Assembly: GCA_038230415.1 (NCBI GenBank)
Contig: JBBRNH010000036.1
Location: 1-50,285 of the forward strand
Source of the DNA: JBBRNH01 sp038230415
GTDB lineage: Bacteria; Bacteroidota; Bacteroidia; Cytophagales; Spirosomataceae
Length of the DNA: 50,285 nt
Direction: 5' to 3'
Shown here: one piece after another, positions 1 to 10,260 of the stretch
Numbering within the stretch: position 1 is the stretch's first letter
Layout: every line of letters starts with the position of its first letter
Position numbers and translations under genes: made by a program
The notes under the pieces: generated by a model
What the model was told of the DNA's origin: nothing
The model's database searches: none
Seen by the model: only the letters and a program-made list of their open reading frames with translations

Positions 1-3000
1 GACGTTGGCGCGGTGCCGGTGAGTATAATGCTGGCCGTTGTGGTGCAGCACGGACAGGTGATACAGGTGGCCGAATAAACCGCCGTTGGTCTGTTGACTA
101 ACACCACCACCGACCGCACGTTCATCTGCCCGGTTGACCAGTTGACGGTGCCGCTCACGCAACCCGAAGCCGTCAGCGTTGCGTTGCTGCCCTGGCTAAC
201 GGTCAGGCCCGGCAAAGCCGACAGCGACAGCGTTGGTTTGGGCAGTACCGTCACCGTTGCCGAAGCCGTTGCTGAACAGCCATTGCTGATTGCTTTGTAG
301 ATGTACTGCCCGGCATCGGCCATCGTTGCCGACTGTGACACAATCGGCGAACCACCCGTGCAAAAATCGGCACAGCTCGGCAGTTTCCAGGAAGTCGTCG
401 CATTGCCCGGCATCGCCATCGCTGCCAGCGTAAACGGCTGGCCTTCGCATACCGTCAGCGATTCGAGCATGATCGTTGGTTTGGGCAGCGTCGTCACCGA
501 TGCGTAGGCCGCGTTGGTACAACTGGCTGATCCGGCAGTGATAACGGCGTAGAACCAGTTGGTTTGCCCGGCTGCGGGTAACTGCGCCCCCGATGGCGCA
601 AACGTCGTTGCAGTTGCGCCGGTGATGGCCGCGCCCGTTGCCCCACTGCTGCTGACGGGGCCGTACCACTGCACCCCCGTTACGGGCGATACCGTTGGCG
701 ATGTGGTTGACAACTGAATTTGCATCGTCATGGCCGGTGCGCCCTCGCAAACGCTCTGCGAGCCTGGCGAGATATTCACGCGGGGCGGATCGCAAACCGT
801 CTGGCACGTTGGCCGGTCAATACTAATCTGCCGACTGCAACCAGCCGCCGAGGTTGCCAGAATAGCGAACTGAACAACCGTTGCCGAAGCCGACACCACG
901 TTGCCGTTGATGGTCACGAGTGAACCGGCGTTGGTGGTTAAACTGGCGGCATTCGTATTCAGCGAAAGCGTGTACGACTGATTGCCCGATACGCAGGCCA
1001 GACTGCCCGGCACCACCGAGAGCGTGGGCAGGGCGTTCACCGTTACCGACTTGCTTGCCGGAGCCGACGCACAACCGAATTCATTCGTGTAATACAACGT
1101 GTATATCCCGGCGTTGGCCGATGTTGCATTGGTAATGGTAACGGTGCCGCTGCTGATGGTCGTGTTGGCCGGGGTTGTCCAGTAGGCCGACGCGCCTGTT
1201 GCCAGGCCGACCGAAAAGGTCAGGTTGGTACCTTCGCAGATGGTTGATCCGGCAAACGGGGTGATGGTCGTTCTGGGGTTGATCGTCACCGTCACCACCG
1301 CCGAACAGTTCTGCACTGAGGTTGAGTAGAGGGCGAACTTATACACACCTGGCAACGTCAATCCGCTCACCGTAACGGGATTACCCGACTGATTGATGAC
1401 CGGCGACGTGCCGTTCACAAACTGCAACACACTCCATTGCTCGCCCGCGCCCGGCTGGACTAAGGTGGTGCTGGCTGGCCCTTCGCAGAACGTTTGATCC
1501 GGCCCGGCGTTGGGCGTGATGCACACCGTTGAGCAGGTTGGAGCCGTGACGGGCAGCGTGGCAATGCAACCCGCTGACGACGTGCCGGATACCGTAAAGG
1601 TGTTTACCGTTTTGGGGGCCATAATGGTATTGCCGCTGATGGTTACGCCAAACTGCCCGGCATTGGTGGTCAGGCTGGTTGCGTTGGTGCTGAGCAGCAC
1701 CGTGTATGACTGATTGCCTGATACGCAACCGCTGCTCATGATTGCCAGCGTCGGCTTGGCATTGACCGTTACCGATTTGGTGGTGGTTGAGACGCAGCCA
1801 AGCTCGTTGGTGTAGTAGAGCGTATAAATTCCGGCATCGGCGGTTGTTGCGTTGGTAATGGTGACCGTCTCGCTGCTGATGGTGGTGTTGGCGGGCGTTG
1901 TCCAGTAGGCCGACGCACCGGCTGGCGGGCTGATGGCAAACGTGGTTGACCCGCCTTCGCAAAGCGTCGTCGGCTGAATCGTCGGCAGGGTTGTCGGCGG
2001 GCTGACTACCACGCTGACCGTGGCCGTTGTCTGGCAGGTGGGCGAGCTGCCGACGGTGACGGTGAAGGTCTTGGTGCCGGTTGTGGTGATGCCCGACGTG
2101 GTGGCCGTTGCCGTGTTGGCTCCCGTGAGCGTAATACCGGCGGGTGCTGTCCAGGCGTAGGTATATGAATTCGCGGGCGACACCTGCGCGGTGAGCGTGG
2201 CCGATTGCCCGGTACAAATCGTCGGGCTGTCGGTACGTCCGTTGGCCTGGGCCGTAGCCGTCAGGCTGCAAACCGTTTTTGGCGTAAACCCGATGTCGTA
2301 GGTGTGGTTGGTGCTGCCCGGCCCGCCCGTCAGAACGGGAATGTAGGGTAGCCCATTCACCGCCGACAGGCTTGGCAAGCTGGCAATCGTCGCGTTGGAA
2401 TCGTTGGCGGTGTTGGCCGTTGGCACCGTCGAGAAGGCGGTGGCCAGTTCCAGAGCCGTACCGCTGACGGGCAGCGTGTTGGTTGCTTTGTCGAACCGTG
2501 CATCTGATATTACCACGTAATACTGGCTGTTGAAAGCCAGCCCGGTGTAGGCCGTGCCGCTCAGCGGTGCGCCCGTTATGGGGCTGATGCCGTTGGTATT
2601 GACGTTGGCCGGGTTGAAATAATATTCGCCGTTGGTGCTGGTCTGGGTGCGGCCCACGAGCTTGCCGGTGGCATCATACAGACACAGCGTGACGCTGGCG
2701 ATGGGTGTTTCGCAGGGGTCCTGGATACCGTCTTTGTCGGCATCGATCCAGAGGTAGTTGCCAATCTCAATCGGTTGCGCGTCGCAGAGAGACACTATGC
2801 CGCCCCAGTTGTTGGCTTTGGGGAAGTTGGAAGCCGAATAACCCGCTGCCGTGCCGTCGCTTATGAGGTGGTTGTCGCGGGAGCGATCACCCGTCAGGCG
2901 ATTGAGCCAGGTCATGCCCGATGTGGCATTGAACAGGACGTTATCAAAAGCCGGGATCAGAATTTCGGGGCGACCCGGTATATAATCGAGCGTCCCGGAC

Positions 3001-6000
3001 AGAGCCGATCCCTCCAGCCCCACATATTTGAAAAAGCGGTTTTGCGGACTGGTATTGGCTCCGGCGCGGCTGGCCGGGCTAAGGGTATAATTGACCTGCG
3101 AGACAAACGGCCCGGCAACGCCGTTCTGTTCCAGCGTCCAGGCGGGGGTTGTGTCATTGCCCCCGTTGGCACCGCGAAACAGTATCCCGCCCGTCACGTA
3201 GAACGACGAATTGATCGCGTCGTGATAGCGGTTGCGGGTGGCAACCATCATGCCATAAACCCCGTTTGGCTGCAGGTCAAACTCGACCTCGCCTAACCAC
3301 GGATGGGTGTGCTGCTCGTTGTTGTTGCCCACCCCGTTCGGGTAAAATTGCGTGTTGGCCGGGGCTACCTCCCAGGGATGCACAATCTGGCCGTAAAACT
3401 GGAAAACGTTTACGTTGCTGGCCGGAAACTTCAGGTTAAGCGGAACGTCTAATTCATGGCGGAAGCTGGCCATGGCCGGGGCGGCATCGGTCGGATCGAA
3501 CGAATAGACAATCCCTTTCAAGTCTGCCGCCGTTGGCCCGGTGCAGGTCACGGTAGCATAGACCCGGTTCGTAGTCGGGTGAATACCCAAGCCTAAAGCC
3601 GCCTGATACGGTCGTCCGTCCGACCAGATACCCGTTGGGCAACCGGCTGTTGGCAAGGGGAATCGCTTGATTAGACTGGTATTGGCTACCGCCGAGCCAT
3701 TGGCTGCTACGGGAATCACCAGCACCTCCTGCGTTTTGAGGTTGACGACATAGACCTCGTGACCGTCGCGGGCAAACACAACAGAGCCTAAACCCGTGTA
3801 GCCAATTTTGGACGGATTCGCGTTCGTCTTGCCGTAGGGAGATTCGGTGTAGGCAGCGTCGGGGAGGTAGGCACCGGCAAAGCCATCGCTGTACAGCGTT
3901 TCCAGATCGAGCCAGGTCGATTTGGCACCGGCTGCGCCACTGGTATAATCAATTTTATACAGGGTGGCCTCGGCAAACGTATTGGCACTGCTGTTGCTTT
4001 GCATCGGCGCGTAGCCCCGCATAAACGCCCCGGTCAGCACCTGTTTGTGGGTGCGGTCCCAGGCCAGACCAAATGTCGTGCTGACATCGCCTTTGGTAGC
4101 TACCGTGCTATGGACCGCTATTGGATAAGAAGCTCCCCCCACCGGCTGACCCCATCGGTAGTCAGTATCGGCTGTGATGGTTGGCGTAAAGTTCAGCCCC
4201 GTGCTGTACTTCATGTCGATAATGGTGGCTTCGGTCGCCAAATCACTGCTTCGGGTGAAACACACGACCGCAAAACTTGGGTCGGTCTGGCAGTAATCGC
4301 CCGCCTGCACCACGCCGAAATCCACGTTACAGTCGGGGGCTTTGACAAACTGCACGTTCGTGCGGCCATCCGCGCCGTTGGCCGTCGGGTTCACGTTGGC
4401 GGGCAGGTTCGAGAACTCGACCCGCAGCGGATACGTGGCCGAAACCGAATATGGTGCGCCGGGGAAACTGTACTTGCCGTTACCGTCGGTGGTGGCGGTG
4501 CCAAGCAGGGTGTTGTTGCAGTCATAGACCGACACCGTTACGCCCGCCAGACCAACCGTTGCCGTGCCGGATTTTACGCCCGTGTTCGTGAAGTCCATGA
4601 ACGCCGTGCCACCGAGACCATTGGTACAGGGCGGATTAAAGACCTGTACAGTAACAGGAATTACACTGAAGCAATTGGGGCCGCTCGTCACCGTAACGGT
4701 GAACGTATTGACTCCCACCAGCAAACCCGTTGCCGTTGCGGTAGCCGCATTGGTTGGGTTAATCGTCGTGCCGTTTGGCCCGACCCAGGCGTAGGTATAG
4801 GAATTGGCCGGGCTGACCTGCGCCACGAGCGTAACGGGTTGGCCCGTCACGTAGGTGCTGCTGTTGGCCGATGCCGTAGCCGTGAAGCTGCACAGGAATT
4901 TATACAGGCCAAAATCGTAGGTGTGGTTCACCTCGCCCGGCCCTCCTGTGGTGATCTTGATACAGGGTTTGCCCGCGTCCAGTTTTGCATCGTTGTTAGC
5001 CAGGGTGGTACCGGAGTTTATGGCCGTGCTTTCGCCCGGTGTCAGGGGCGAGACATCGGTCAGGCTCAGGCCGTAGCTCGTCACCACCGTGCTGCTGCCG
5101 AGACTCGTAATCACCAGCCCGTAGGCCGTGTTGTAGGTCAGGGCTGTTGTGGCTACTGATGAGGTACTGATTCCCGCCGTGATGGTGGTGGAGGAGAAAT
5201 AATATTCCCCGGCAGCGTTGGTCGTTACCGAAGCCAGAATAGTAGTTTTGGCCGCATCGTAGAGTTTCACGACCGCACCCGGAATGGCCGGTTCGCAGGG
5301 GTCCTGGATACCGTCGTGGTTGTCATCGCGCCATACCCGGTTGCCGATTTGGAGCGGGGCGGGGTTGCAGAGGATTTCGAGGTCGCCGAGACCGTTGGCC
5401 TTTGAGAAAAGACCAGCCGCTCTGCCGCCCGAATAAATCGTGAAGCCACCCCGTGGTTGTTTGCCCGTCGTGTTGCTCAACCGGATAATGCCGCCACTAT
5501 AGTACCCAAGCGGGTCCATGGCAATGGTGGTTACCTCGCCCGAACCGGGCAACACCGCTATACCGCCCTGTGCCGTTTCGTAGTGGGCCGGGGCAAACTG
5601 CTCGTCGTAATAAAACTCGCCCCCGCCCGGACCATCACCGTTGGCCTGTTTAGCCGAGGCTACTTCTCCGCAGGCTGAACCGCCATTTTCAAGCGTCCAC
5701 ACGCCGGGTGTGCATTGGCCCGCCCGCAGAATGTCGCCCCCAACAATGACATTGACCGATTTGGCCGAGTTACTGGGGTCGGTGTTGAAATCGCCCAACT
5801 GATGGCCCGTCCGGTCAATAAAGCCCAGAATCATCGCCCCTTTATCGTCGAACTCAATACCCGACAGCATTGGCTGGGGATGACTGACGTAGGTATTGGT
5901 TCCATTGGTGTTCGAGACCACAACCCCATCGAAAACAACCGGCGAAAACACGCTCGCCCACGGATGCCAGCGGCTCGAATGCGCATTGATTGGTTCGCCC

Positions 6001-9000
6001 CCCAGACCGACCGCCGGTTGCTCCCACGCGGGACTGCGGGGGTAGTTGAGCGGAATCGTCAGTACGGGTGTGGCCGAGAAAACGTTTGTCGCCACGTTCA
6101 TCTCATACACGAACGATTTAAGATCAGCCGTCAGGTTAGAAACCGATGCGTCGCAGGTGATACCAACGTAGAGTTTGCCCCGCCGGTACGAGAGCGCGAA
6201 CGGATGGTAGTCGCCGGTGGCACTGCACCCCGGATCGGGTACGGAAACCGAGTTAGTGATGGTTTGGGTGTTGATATCAACGATATAAATTTTCTTGTCG
6301 TTGAGGTTAACGGCGTACAGCGTTGTCTCATCATCCGAAATATCGACATCGCCTAAACCTACCGCACCAACTTTAGCGAAGGCATCCTGATCGAACGATT
6401 GCGTGGCGGGAGCGGCCAAATTGCGGGCCGCGTTCGTGGGAATCGTACCGGCGTTTGGGATCGTTACCAACAAACTGGCGTTGGCGGCTCCCGACACGTT
6501 GCTCGAATAGATGGCCCCCAGCCCGTTGGGACCCATCCCGACATGCCGCTTAAGAAACGCTCCGCTGTATATTTTTTGCCGTAACCCGCTGTAGGCTATG
6601 CCCCACACCGAGCCCATCTGTGCTTTATTTCCTACTGTCTGCTTGACTGGATTGGTGGGCGCGGTGTAATTGAAGCTGACCAGTACATCGACCGGAGCCG
6701 TAGCCGAAGCATCCCCGCTGACATAGCAGGGCGTGGCCAGCCGGGGGTTGGCCTGGCAGTAACTATCCGGCTCGTTGAGTCCTAAACTGACTCCGCAGGT
6801 GGGCGCGTTGACAAACTGAACCGTTGTGCCGTTGTTGGTGCCTCTGGCGGTTGGCTTGAACCCGGCGGGCAGGTTCGAGAACTCAACGCGGTAGGCTCGG
6901 CCATCGGTCAGGCCCGATACAAAATAATCGCCGTTGAGGTCGGTCGTGGTGGTCGTTACTAAGGTACTGCTGCCCGTGGCCGAGCAAACAAAAATCTGTA
7001 CGGTCAGACCGGCCACGCCTTTTTCACCAGTGTCTTTAACGCCGTTGCCGTTATAATCGCGGAAGCTGTTGCCACCTATTTTACCGGGACCAGCTACGCA
7101 TGGATTACAAACAACGGCCTCAACGGTAAAGTCAGCCGCGTCGGATACGCAACCCGATGCATCGGAGATCACCAGATGATACGTTGTCGTAGCGGTAACC
7201 GTTGGGTTGTACGTTTGCAATGCTGATGCAACGGTTGGGCTGGTGCCTACAAACCATTTGTAGGTCGTAGCCACATCGAGCGATGAGAGGGCGTTTTGGG
7301 CACCCGTGCAGGCTACATCTTCGCCAACAATGGAAGCAACAGGCCGGGGTCTCAGAATGATAGTACGCTGGGCAATGGGCTGGCAAATTCCGTCTGCCGA
7401 CACCAGCAGGGCATAGACATAGATTGGGGTATTCGCATCGCTAAGGTTGTCGGGCAAGAGTACATTGCTGAGTGTGACTGTTTTGGTTCCAGCAATGGAC
7501 GTTGATGCAACCGTACCCAGCACCGTCCCCTCCGTAGATGTGTAAGCCTCGGCAGGCGAGGCCAATGGTTCAGTAAAATAGACAAACCGAATCTGGTCGG
7601 GAGCCACGGCGTTGCTCGTCACGCTCATGTTCAGCGTGGTATTGGCGCAGACGGTGGTCGTGGCCGAAGCTGGTGCCGTGAACGCGATGGTTGGACAGGT
7701 GGCAAAACCTGCATCGAACTTGTGGTTGTTGTCGCCCGAAATACCCACTGTAAGCGAGGTCACGGCAGTGTTTGACCCTGCACCAGTCAGCGCGAAATCA
7801 TTATCAATCGCATCGTTGCTGCCCTGATTGGCTGGCACAATGGGCGCATTGACCAATTCGGGCTGGTTCTGGTCAATACGCAGTTCAACCGCACTGCCCG
7901 CTGATAAAGCCGTCAGGTTATAAATGGCCGAGACCGTGTTCGCAGCTGTGCCCGACGAGAAATAATACCCGCCGTTGGCATCAGTGGTGGCGGTGGTAAT
8001 CAGAACATTGCTTTTGTAGAGTTTGACATCAACGCCCGAAATACCTACCTCGGTGGGGTCCTGAATGCCATTGCGGTTATCATCTTTCCAGATGCGGTTA
8101 CCAATTTCGACGGGAGCCAGATTGCAGACAAATTGAATGTCACTCAGTCCTGCTGCTTTACCAAATAGCGGGAACCCTCCTTTATAAACCGTGTAAAAAT
8201 CAGTAATTGTACCTGTTGTTGTGCTGAAAAATTCGAGACCTTGTGTATCGAAGTAGGTACTGTTGTTGGGTGGGCTTCCAACCCCATTCCAGGGATCGAT
8301 AAACGTGGTAACTACCTCGCCGGAGCCGGGAATCAGTGCCAAACCGGCCTGGGCCCCTTTTTCCCAGGTATCAGCACGGGTTTGCTTAAAAAATACCCCG
8401 TTGCCCTGCACCCCGATAGTAGCCGCACCCGCTACGACCGTTACGGGGCAACCGCCCGGCAAGCCTTCCATAATCCAGGCACCACTCACGTAACAAGCTT
8501 TCAGCATATCACCGACTGCTACCGAGTTCTTTATGTTGGTGTTGCCAATTTCAGGCTTAAAATTGCCCGGCCCCTGCTGATCGCCCCACCGATCCCGAAT
8601 ACCGAGAATCATGGCGTTGTCCGGCGTAAACTCAATGTCGCTCAACATGGGTTGTGGCCACACGTTCTCCGGGGCATTCCCATTCTGACTATAAGTATCG
8701 ATCCAAGGATTCCAGCTTGTGCCGAACGGATTTGTCAGTTTATAATCCAGTTTAAAGTCCAGTACGTTTGTCAGGCCCGCTGTTGGGTTGGCAGGGTCGA
8801 ACGAGAAGACGTAGGCGTGTAAATTCGTTTTATTTTGGCTGGTTCCTGCATCACATACAATGCCGATGTACCCCTTGCCCTTATGAAAGGCCAGGGCAAA
8901 AGGCCGCGCTGTACCACCCACGCTAGTCGGAAAGCCCGGTATTGTACTCAGCGGATATTGATTAACCACACCAGGAAGTGTTGCCCCCGATACGTCCACG

Positions 9001-10007
9001 CTAATCAAGGCTCGCTGGTTGAGGTTGACCAACCAAAGTTGGCCCGTGCTTTCGTCCACGTCGGCATCGCCGTAGCTGATCCTGCCAACTTTGGCAAAGG
9101 CATCAAGATCACGGTTTTGCGAGGTTTTTGCCCCCAGTGTATAATCAGATGCTGCCCCACCCAACGGCAGACAAGTGGCATTGGGGTCTCCATCGGTAGC
9201 ACTTTGGCGGCACACACTGCCTAAATCAATAGCGGGGCCACCGTTGGCAGGAGTAACCCCCTGCAAATCGAATTTTCCGGCTGATGCGGTCGGGGTAGTG
9301 GTGCCGGTGAAGTTGAAATAATAAACGAAGCCTGGCCCATCGGCAATGCCGACGTGCCGTTTTAAATAAGTGGCGGCAAAGAGTCGTTTGGTTAACCGAT
9401 GGTAAGCCAATCCCCATGTCGAGCCTATATCGTCGACAGTAGCCGCCTGTGTATACCCATTTCCGGCTGCGCTGGCAAAACCGCTGGCGTTATATGTATT
9501 GGAGACTAAGGCCGGGTCGGTGCCAGTGGCAAGGCCGTTGACATAACAACCCGTCACCCATTTGGGGTTGGCCTGGCAATAGTCATTCGGAAAATTCACC
9601 CCAAAATTGATGTTGGTCACTGCCGCGCCCGCCGTTACAAACTGCACCGAGGTGCCGTTGCCAGCCGCTGCCGCTGCAAAGGGACCGCTGAAGTCGCCAG
9701 TGGGAATACCCGTAAACTCCAGCCTGACTCTTGCTCCCGCCGGGATTGTTCCAACCGGGAAATTGTACGCCCCCGCAGTGGTGCTGACTACACTGCTCGA
9801 CGTGGCGTTGTAATAGGCCGTGACCGTCAGGCTGGAAACGCCGGGTTCATTGGGGCCGTCTTTGATGCCATTGGCATTGAAGTCGCGGAAGACGGTGCCG
9901 GATACCTGCGCCTGGGCGGTGATGATGGTTCCGAACCATAGCATCAGGGCTATAAAACAGACGGAGCGCGTACTACCAAATGGCCGAAAACAGTAATGAT
10001 GTACCAT
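1..10007 (-). CDS. Giant secreted multidomain surface protein (SdrD_B / Ig-PKD repeats), 3' end outside window
   Basis: One frame stays open from the ATG at 10007 to the left edge: 3335 codons without a stop, C-terminus missing. A signal peptide covers about residues 1-34 (hydrophobic core, cleavage after AQAQ). The same three-part module then occurs three times: an SdrD_B-like domain (about 35-130, 967-1070, 1800-1890), a roughly 450-residue block opening with YCQANP or YCQTDP and holding propeller-like segments such as DVDESTGQLWLVN, and a second SdrD_B-like domain with EIGNRIWxDDNxDGIQDP (about 630, 1555, 2415). Ig/PKD-like stretches lie near 770-960, 1706-1790 and from 2580 onward. SdrD_B folds are calcium-binding rods in surface proteins; an adhesin or cell-surface role is inferred. 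A T9SS or anchoring signal cannot be judged because the C-terminus is absent. Likely the only gene of its transcript seen here. Confidence 0.9.
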   Translation of the reverse strand, partial: MVHHYCFRPFGSTRSVCFIALMLWFGTIITAQAQVSGTVFRDFNANGIKDGPNEPGVSSLTVTAYYNATSSSVVSTTAGAYNFPVGTIPAGARVRLEFTGIPTGDFSGPFAAAAAGNGTSVQFVTAGAAVTNINFGVNFPNDYCQANPKWVTGCYVNGLATGTDPALVSNTYNASGFASAAGNGYTQAATVDDIGSTWGLAYHRLTKRLFAATYLKRHVGIADGPGFVYYFNFTGTTTPTASAGKFDLQGVTPANGGPAIDLGSVCRQSATDGDPNATCLPLGGAASDYTLGAKTSQNRDLDAFAKVGRISYGDADVDESTGQLWLVNLNQRALISVDVSGATLPGVVNQYPLSTIPGFPTSVGGTARPFALAFHKGKGYIGIVCDAGTSQNKTNLHAYVFSFDPANPTAGLTNVLDFKLDYKLTNPFGTSWNPWIDTYSQNGNAPENVWPQPMLSDIEFTPDNAMILGIRDRWGDQQGPGNFKPEIGNTNIKNSVAVGDMLKACYVSGAWIMEGLPGGCPVTVVAGAATIGVQGNGVFFKQTRADTWEKGAQAGLALIPGSGEVVTTFIDPWNGVGSPPNNSTYFDTQGLEFFSTTTGTITDFYTVYKGGFPLFGKAAGLSDIQFVCNLAPVEIGNRIWKDDNRNGIQDPTEVGISGVDVKLYKSNVLITTATTDANGGYYFSSGTAANTVSAIYNLTALSAGSAVELRIDQNQPELVNAPIVPANQGSNDAIDNDFALTGAGSNTAVTSLTVGISGDNNHKFDAGFATCPTIAFTAPASATTTVCANTTLNMSVTSNAVAPDQIRFVYFTEPLASPAEAYTSTEGTVLGTVASTSIAGTKTVTLSNVLLPDNLSDANTPIYVYALLVSADGICQPIAQRTIILRPRPVASIVGEDVACTGAQNALSSLDVATTYKWFVGTSPTVASALQTYNPTVTATTTYHLVISDASGCVSDAADFTVEAVVCNPCVAGPGKIGGNSFRDYNGNGVKDTGEKGVAGLTVQIFVCSATGSSTLVTTTTTDLNGDYFVSGLTDGRAYRVEFSNLPAGFKPTARGTNNGTTVQFVNAPTCGVSLGLNEPDSYCQANPRLATPCYVSGDASATAPVDVLVSFNYTAPTNPVKQTVGNKAQMGSVWGIAYSGLRQKIYSGAFLKRHVGMGPNGLGAIYSSNVSGAANASLLVTIPNAGTIPTNAARNLAAPATQSFDQDAFAKVGAVGLGDVDISDDETTLYAVNLNDKKIYIVDINTQTITNSVSVPDPGCSATGDYHPFALSYRRGKLYVGITCDASVSNLTADLKSFVYEMNVATNVFSATPVLTIPLNYPRSPAWEQPAVGLGGEPINAHSSRWHPWASVFSPVVFDGVVVSNTNGTNTYVSHPQPMLSGIEFDDKGAMILGFIDRTGHQLGDFNTDPSNSAKSVNVIVGGDILRAGQCTPGVWTLENGGSACGEVASAKQANGDGPGGGEFYYDEQFAPAHYETAQGGIAVLPGSGEVTTIAMDPLGYYSGGIIRLSNTTGKQPRGGFTIYSGGRAAGLFSKANGLGDLEILCNPAPLQIGNRVWRDDNHDGIQDPCEPAIPGAVVKLYDAAKTTILASVTTNAAGEYYFSSTTITAGISTSSVATTALTYNTAYGLVITSLGSSTVVTSYGLSLTDVSPLTPGESTAINSGTTLANNDAKLDAGKPCIKITTGGPGEVNHTYDFGLYKFLCSFTATASANSSTYVTGQPVTLVAQVSPANSYTYAWVGPNGTTINPTNAATATATGLLVGVNTFTVTVTSGPNCFSVIPVTVQVFNPPCTNGLGGTAFMDFTNTGVKSGTATVGLAGVTVSVYDCNNTLLGTATTDGNGKYSFPGAPYSVSATYPLRVEFSNLPANVNPTANGADGRTNVQFVKAPDCNVDFGVVQAGDYCQTDPSFAVVCFTRSSDLATEATIIDMKYSTGLNFTPTITADTDYRWGQPVGGASYPIAVHSTVATKGDVSTTFGLAWDRTHKQVLTGAFMRGYAPMQSNSSANTFAEATLYKIDYTSGAAGAKSTWLDLETLYSDGFAGAYLPDAAYTESPYGKTNANPSKIGYTGLGSVVFARDGHEVYVVNLKTQEVLVIPVAANGSAVANTSLIKRFPLPTAGCPTGIWSDGRPYQAALGLGIHPTTNRVYATVTCTGPTAADLKGIVYSFDPTDAAPAMASFRHELDVPLNLKFPASNVNVFQFYGQIVHPWEVAPANTQFYPNGVGNNNEQHTHPWLGEVEFDLQPNGVYGMMVATRNRYHDAINSSFYVTGGILFRGANGGNDTTPAWTLEQNGVAGPFVSQVNYTLSPASRAGANTSPQNRFFKYVGLEGSALSGTLDYIPGRPEILIPAFDNVLFNATSGMTWLNRLTGDRSRDNHLISDGTAAGYSASNFPKANNWGGIVSLCDAQPIEIGNYLWIDADKDGIQDPCETPIASVTLCLYDATGKLVGRTQTSTNGEYYFNPANVNTNGISPITGAPLSGTAYTGLAFNSQYYVVISDARFDKATNTLPVSGTALELATAFSTVPTANTANDSNATIASLPSLSAVNGLPYIPVLTGGPGSTNHTYDIGFTPKTVCSLTATAQANGRTDSPTICTGQSATLTAQVSPANSYTYAWTAPAGITLTGANTATATTSGITTTGTKTFTVTVGSSPTCQTTATVSVVVSPPTTLPTIQPTTLCEGGSTTFAISPPAGASAYWTTPANTTISSETVTITNATTADAGIYTLYYTNELGCVSTTTKSVTVNAKPTLAIMSSGCVSGNQSYTVLLSTNATSLTTNAGQFGVTISGNTIMAPKTVNTFTVSGTSSAGCIATLPVTAPTCSTVCITPNAGPDQTFCEGPASTTLVQPGAGEQWSVLQFVNGTSPVINQSGNPVTVSGLTLPGVYKFALYSTSVQNCSAVVTVTINPRTTITPFAGSTICEGTNLTFSVGLATGASAYWTTPANTTISSGTVTITNATSANAGIYTLYYTNEFGCASAPASKSVTVNALPTLSVVPGSLACVSGNQSYTLSLNTNAASLTTNAGSLVTINGNVVSASATVVQFAILATSAAGCSRQISIDRPTCQTVCDPPRVNISPGSQSVCEGAPAMTMQIQLSTTSPTVSPVTGVQWYGPVSSSGATGAAITGATATTFAPSGAQLPAAGQTNWFYAVITAGSASCTNAAYASVTTLPKPTIMLESLTVCEGQPFTLAAMAMPGNATTSWKLPSCADFCTGGSPIVSQSATMADAGQYIYKAISNGCSATASATVTVLPKPTLSLSALPGLTVSQGSNATLTASGCVSGTVNWSTGQMNVRSVVVLVNRPTAVYSATCITCPCCTTTASIILTGTAPT
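1051..1965 (-). repeat. Two near-identical Ig-like repeat units inside the giant gene
   Basis: The stretches at about 1051-1245 and 1771-1965 encode almost the same Ig-like domain (both contain GASAYWTTPANTTISS and AGIYTLYYTNE), and their DNA is also clearly similar. They are separated by a different Ig-like unit. Recent duplication or conversion within the gene is inferred. Confidence 0.8.
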
Positions 10008-10197
10008 AGCGAATTCGAGGGAGAGATGATCGAGATTGTTATGCTATGGCTTACTGCAAAACCAGTGCCAGTTATATTACCAAGACTGACAGCTTCATCA
10101 CATGAACGTATTAAATTGCGTTTTGGGTAAAACAGTCAAATCTTACCTTTTACACAACACCCATAGAATAAACTTTGGGCGGAAATAGGCCGTAACG

Positions 10198-10241
10198 CAA
10201 AACGCCTTTCCCCCGCGCTAAGTAGCGTTGGAGAAAGGCGT
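10198..10241 (-). terminator. Rho-independent terminator after ileS
   Basis: On the minus strand ACGCCTTTC and GAAAGGCGT form the outer stem, CGCTA/TAGCG an inner stem, followed by TTTTG. It lies 20 bases past the ileS stop and separates ileS from the giant gene. Between it and the giant gene's start (10008-10197) I see no gene and no clear promoter box. Confidence 0.8.
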
Positions 10242-10260
10242 GGACAATGCTTAACAAGAA

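Noticed and set aside
3999..5159. Long plus-strand open frame of 386 codons
   Set aside because: It is antisense to the giant surface-protein gene, rich in R, G and H as mirror frames of GC-rich genes are, and shows no domain. Other long frames in 1-10007 fail for the same reason.
1..10007. Possible frameshifts splitting the giant gene into several genes
   Set aside because: The frame set by ATG 10007 stays open to the left edge and domain signatures continue in that same frame at 9.9, 8.1, 5.3, 2.7 and 0.1 kb.
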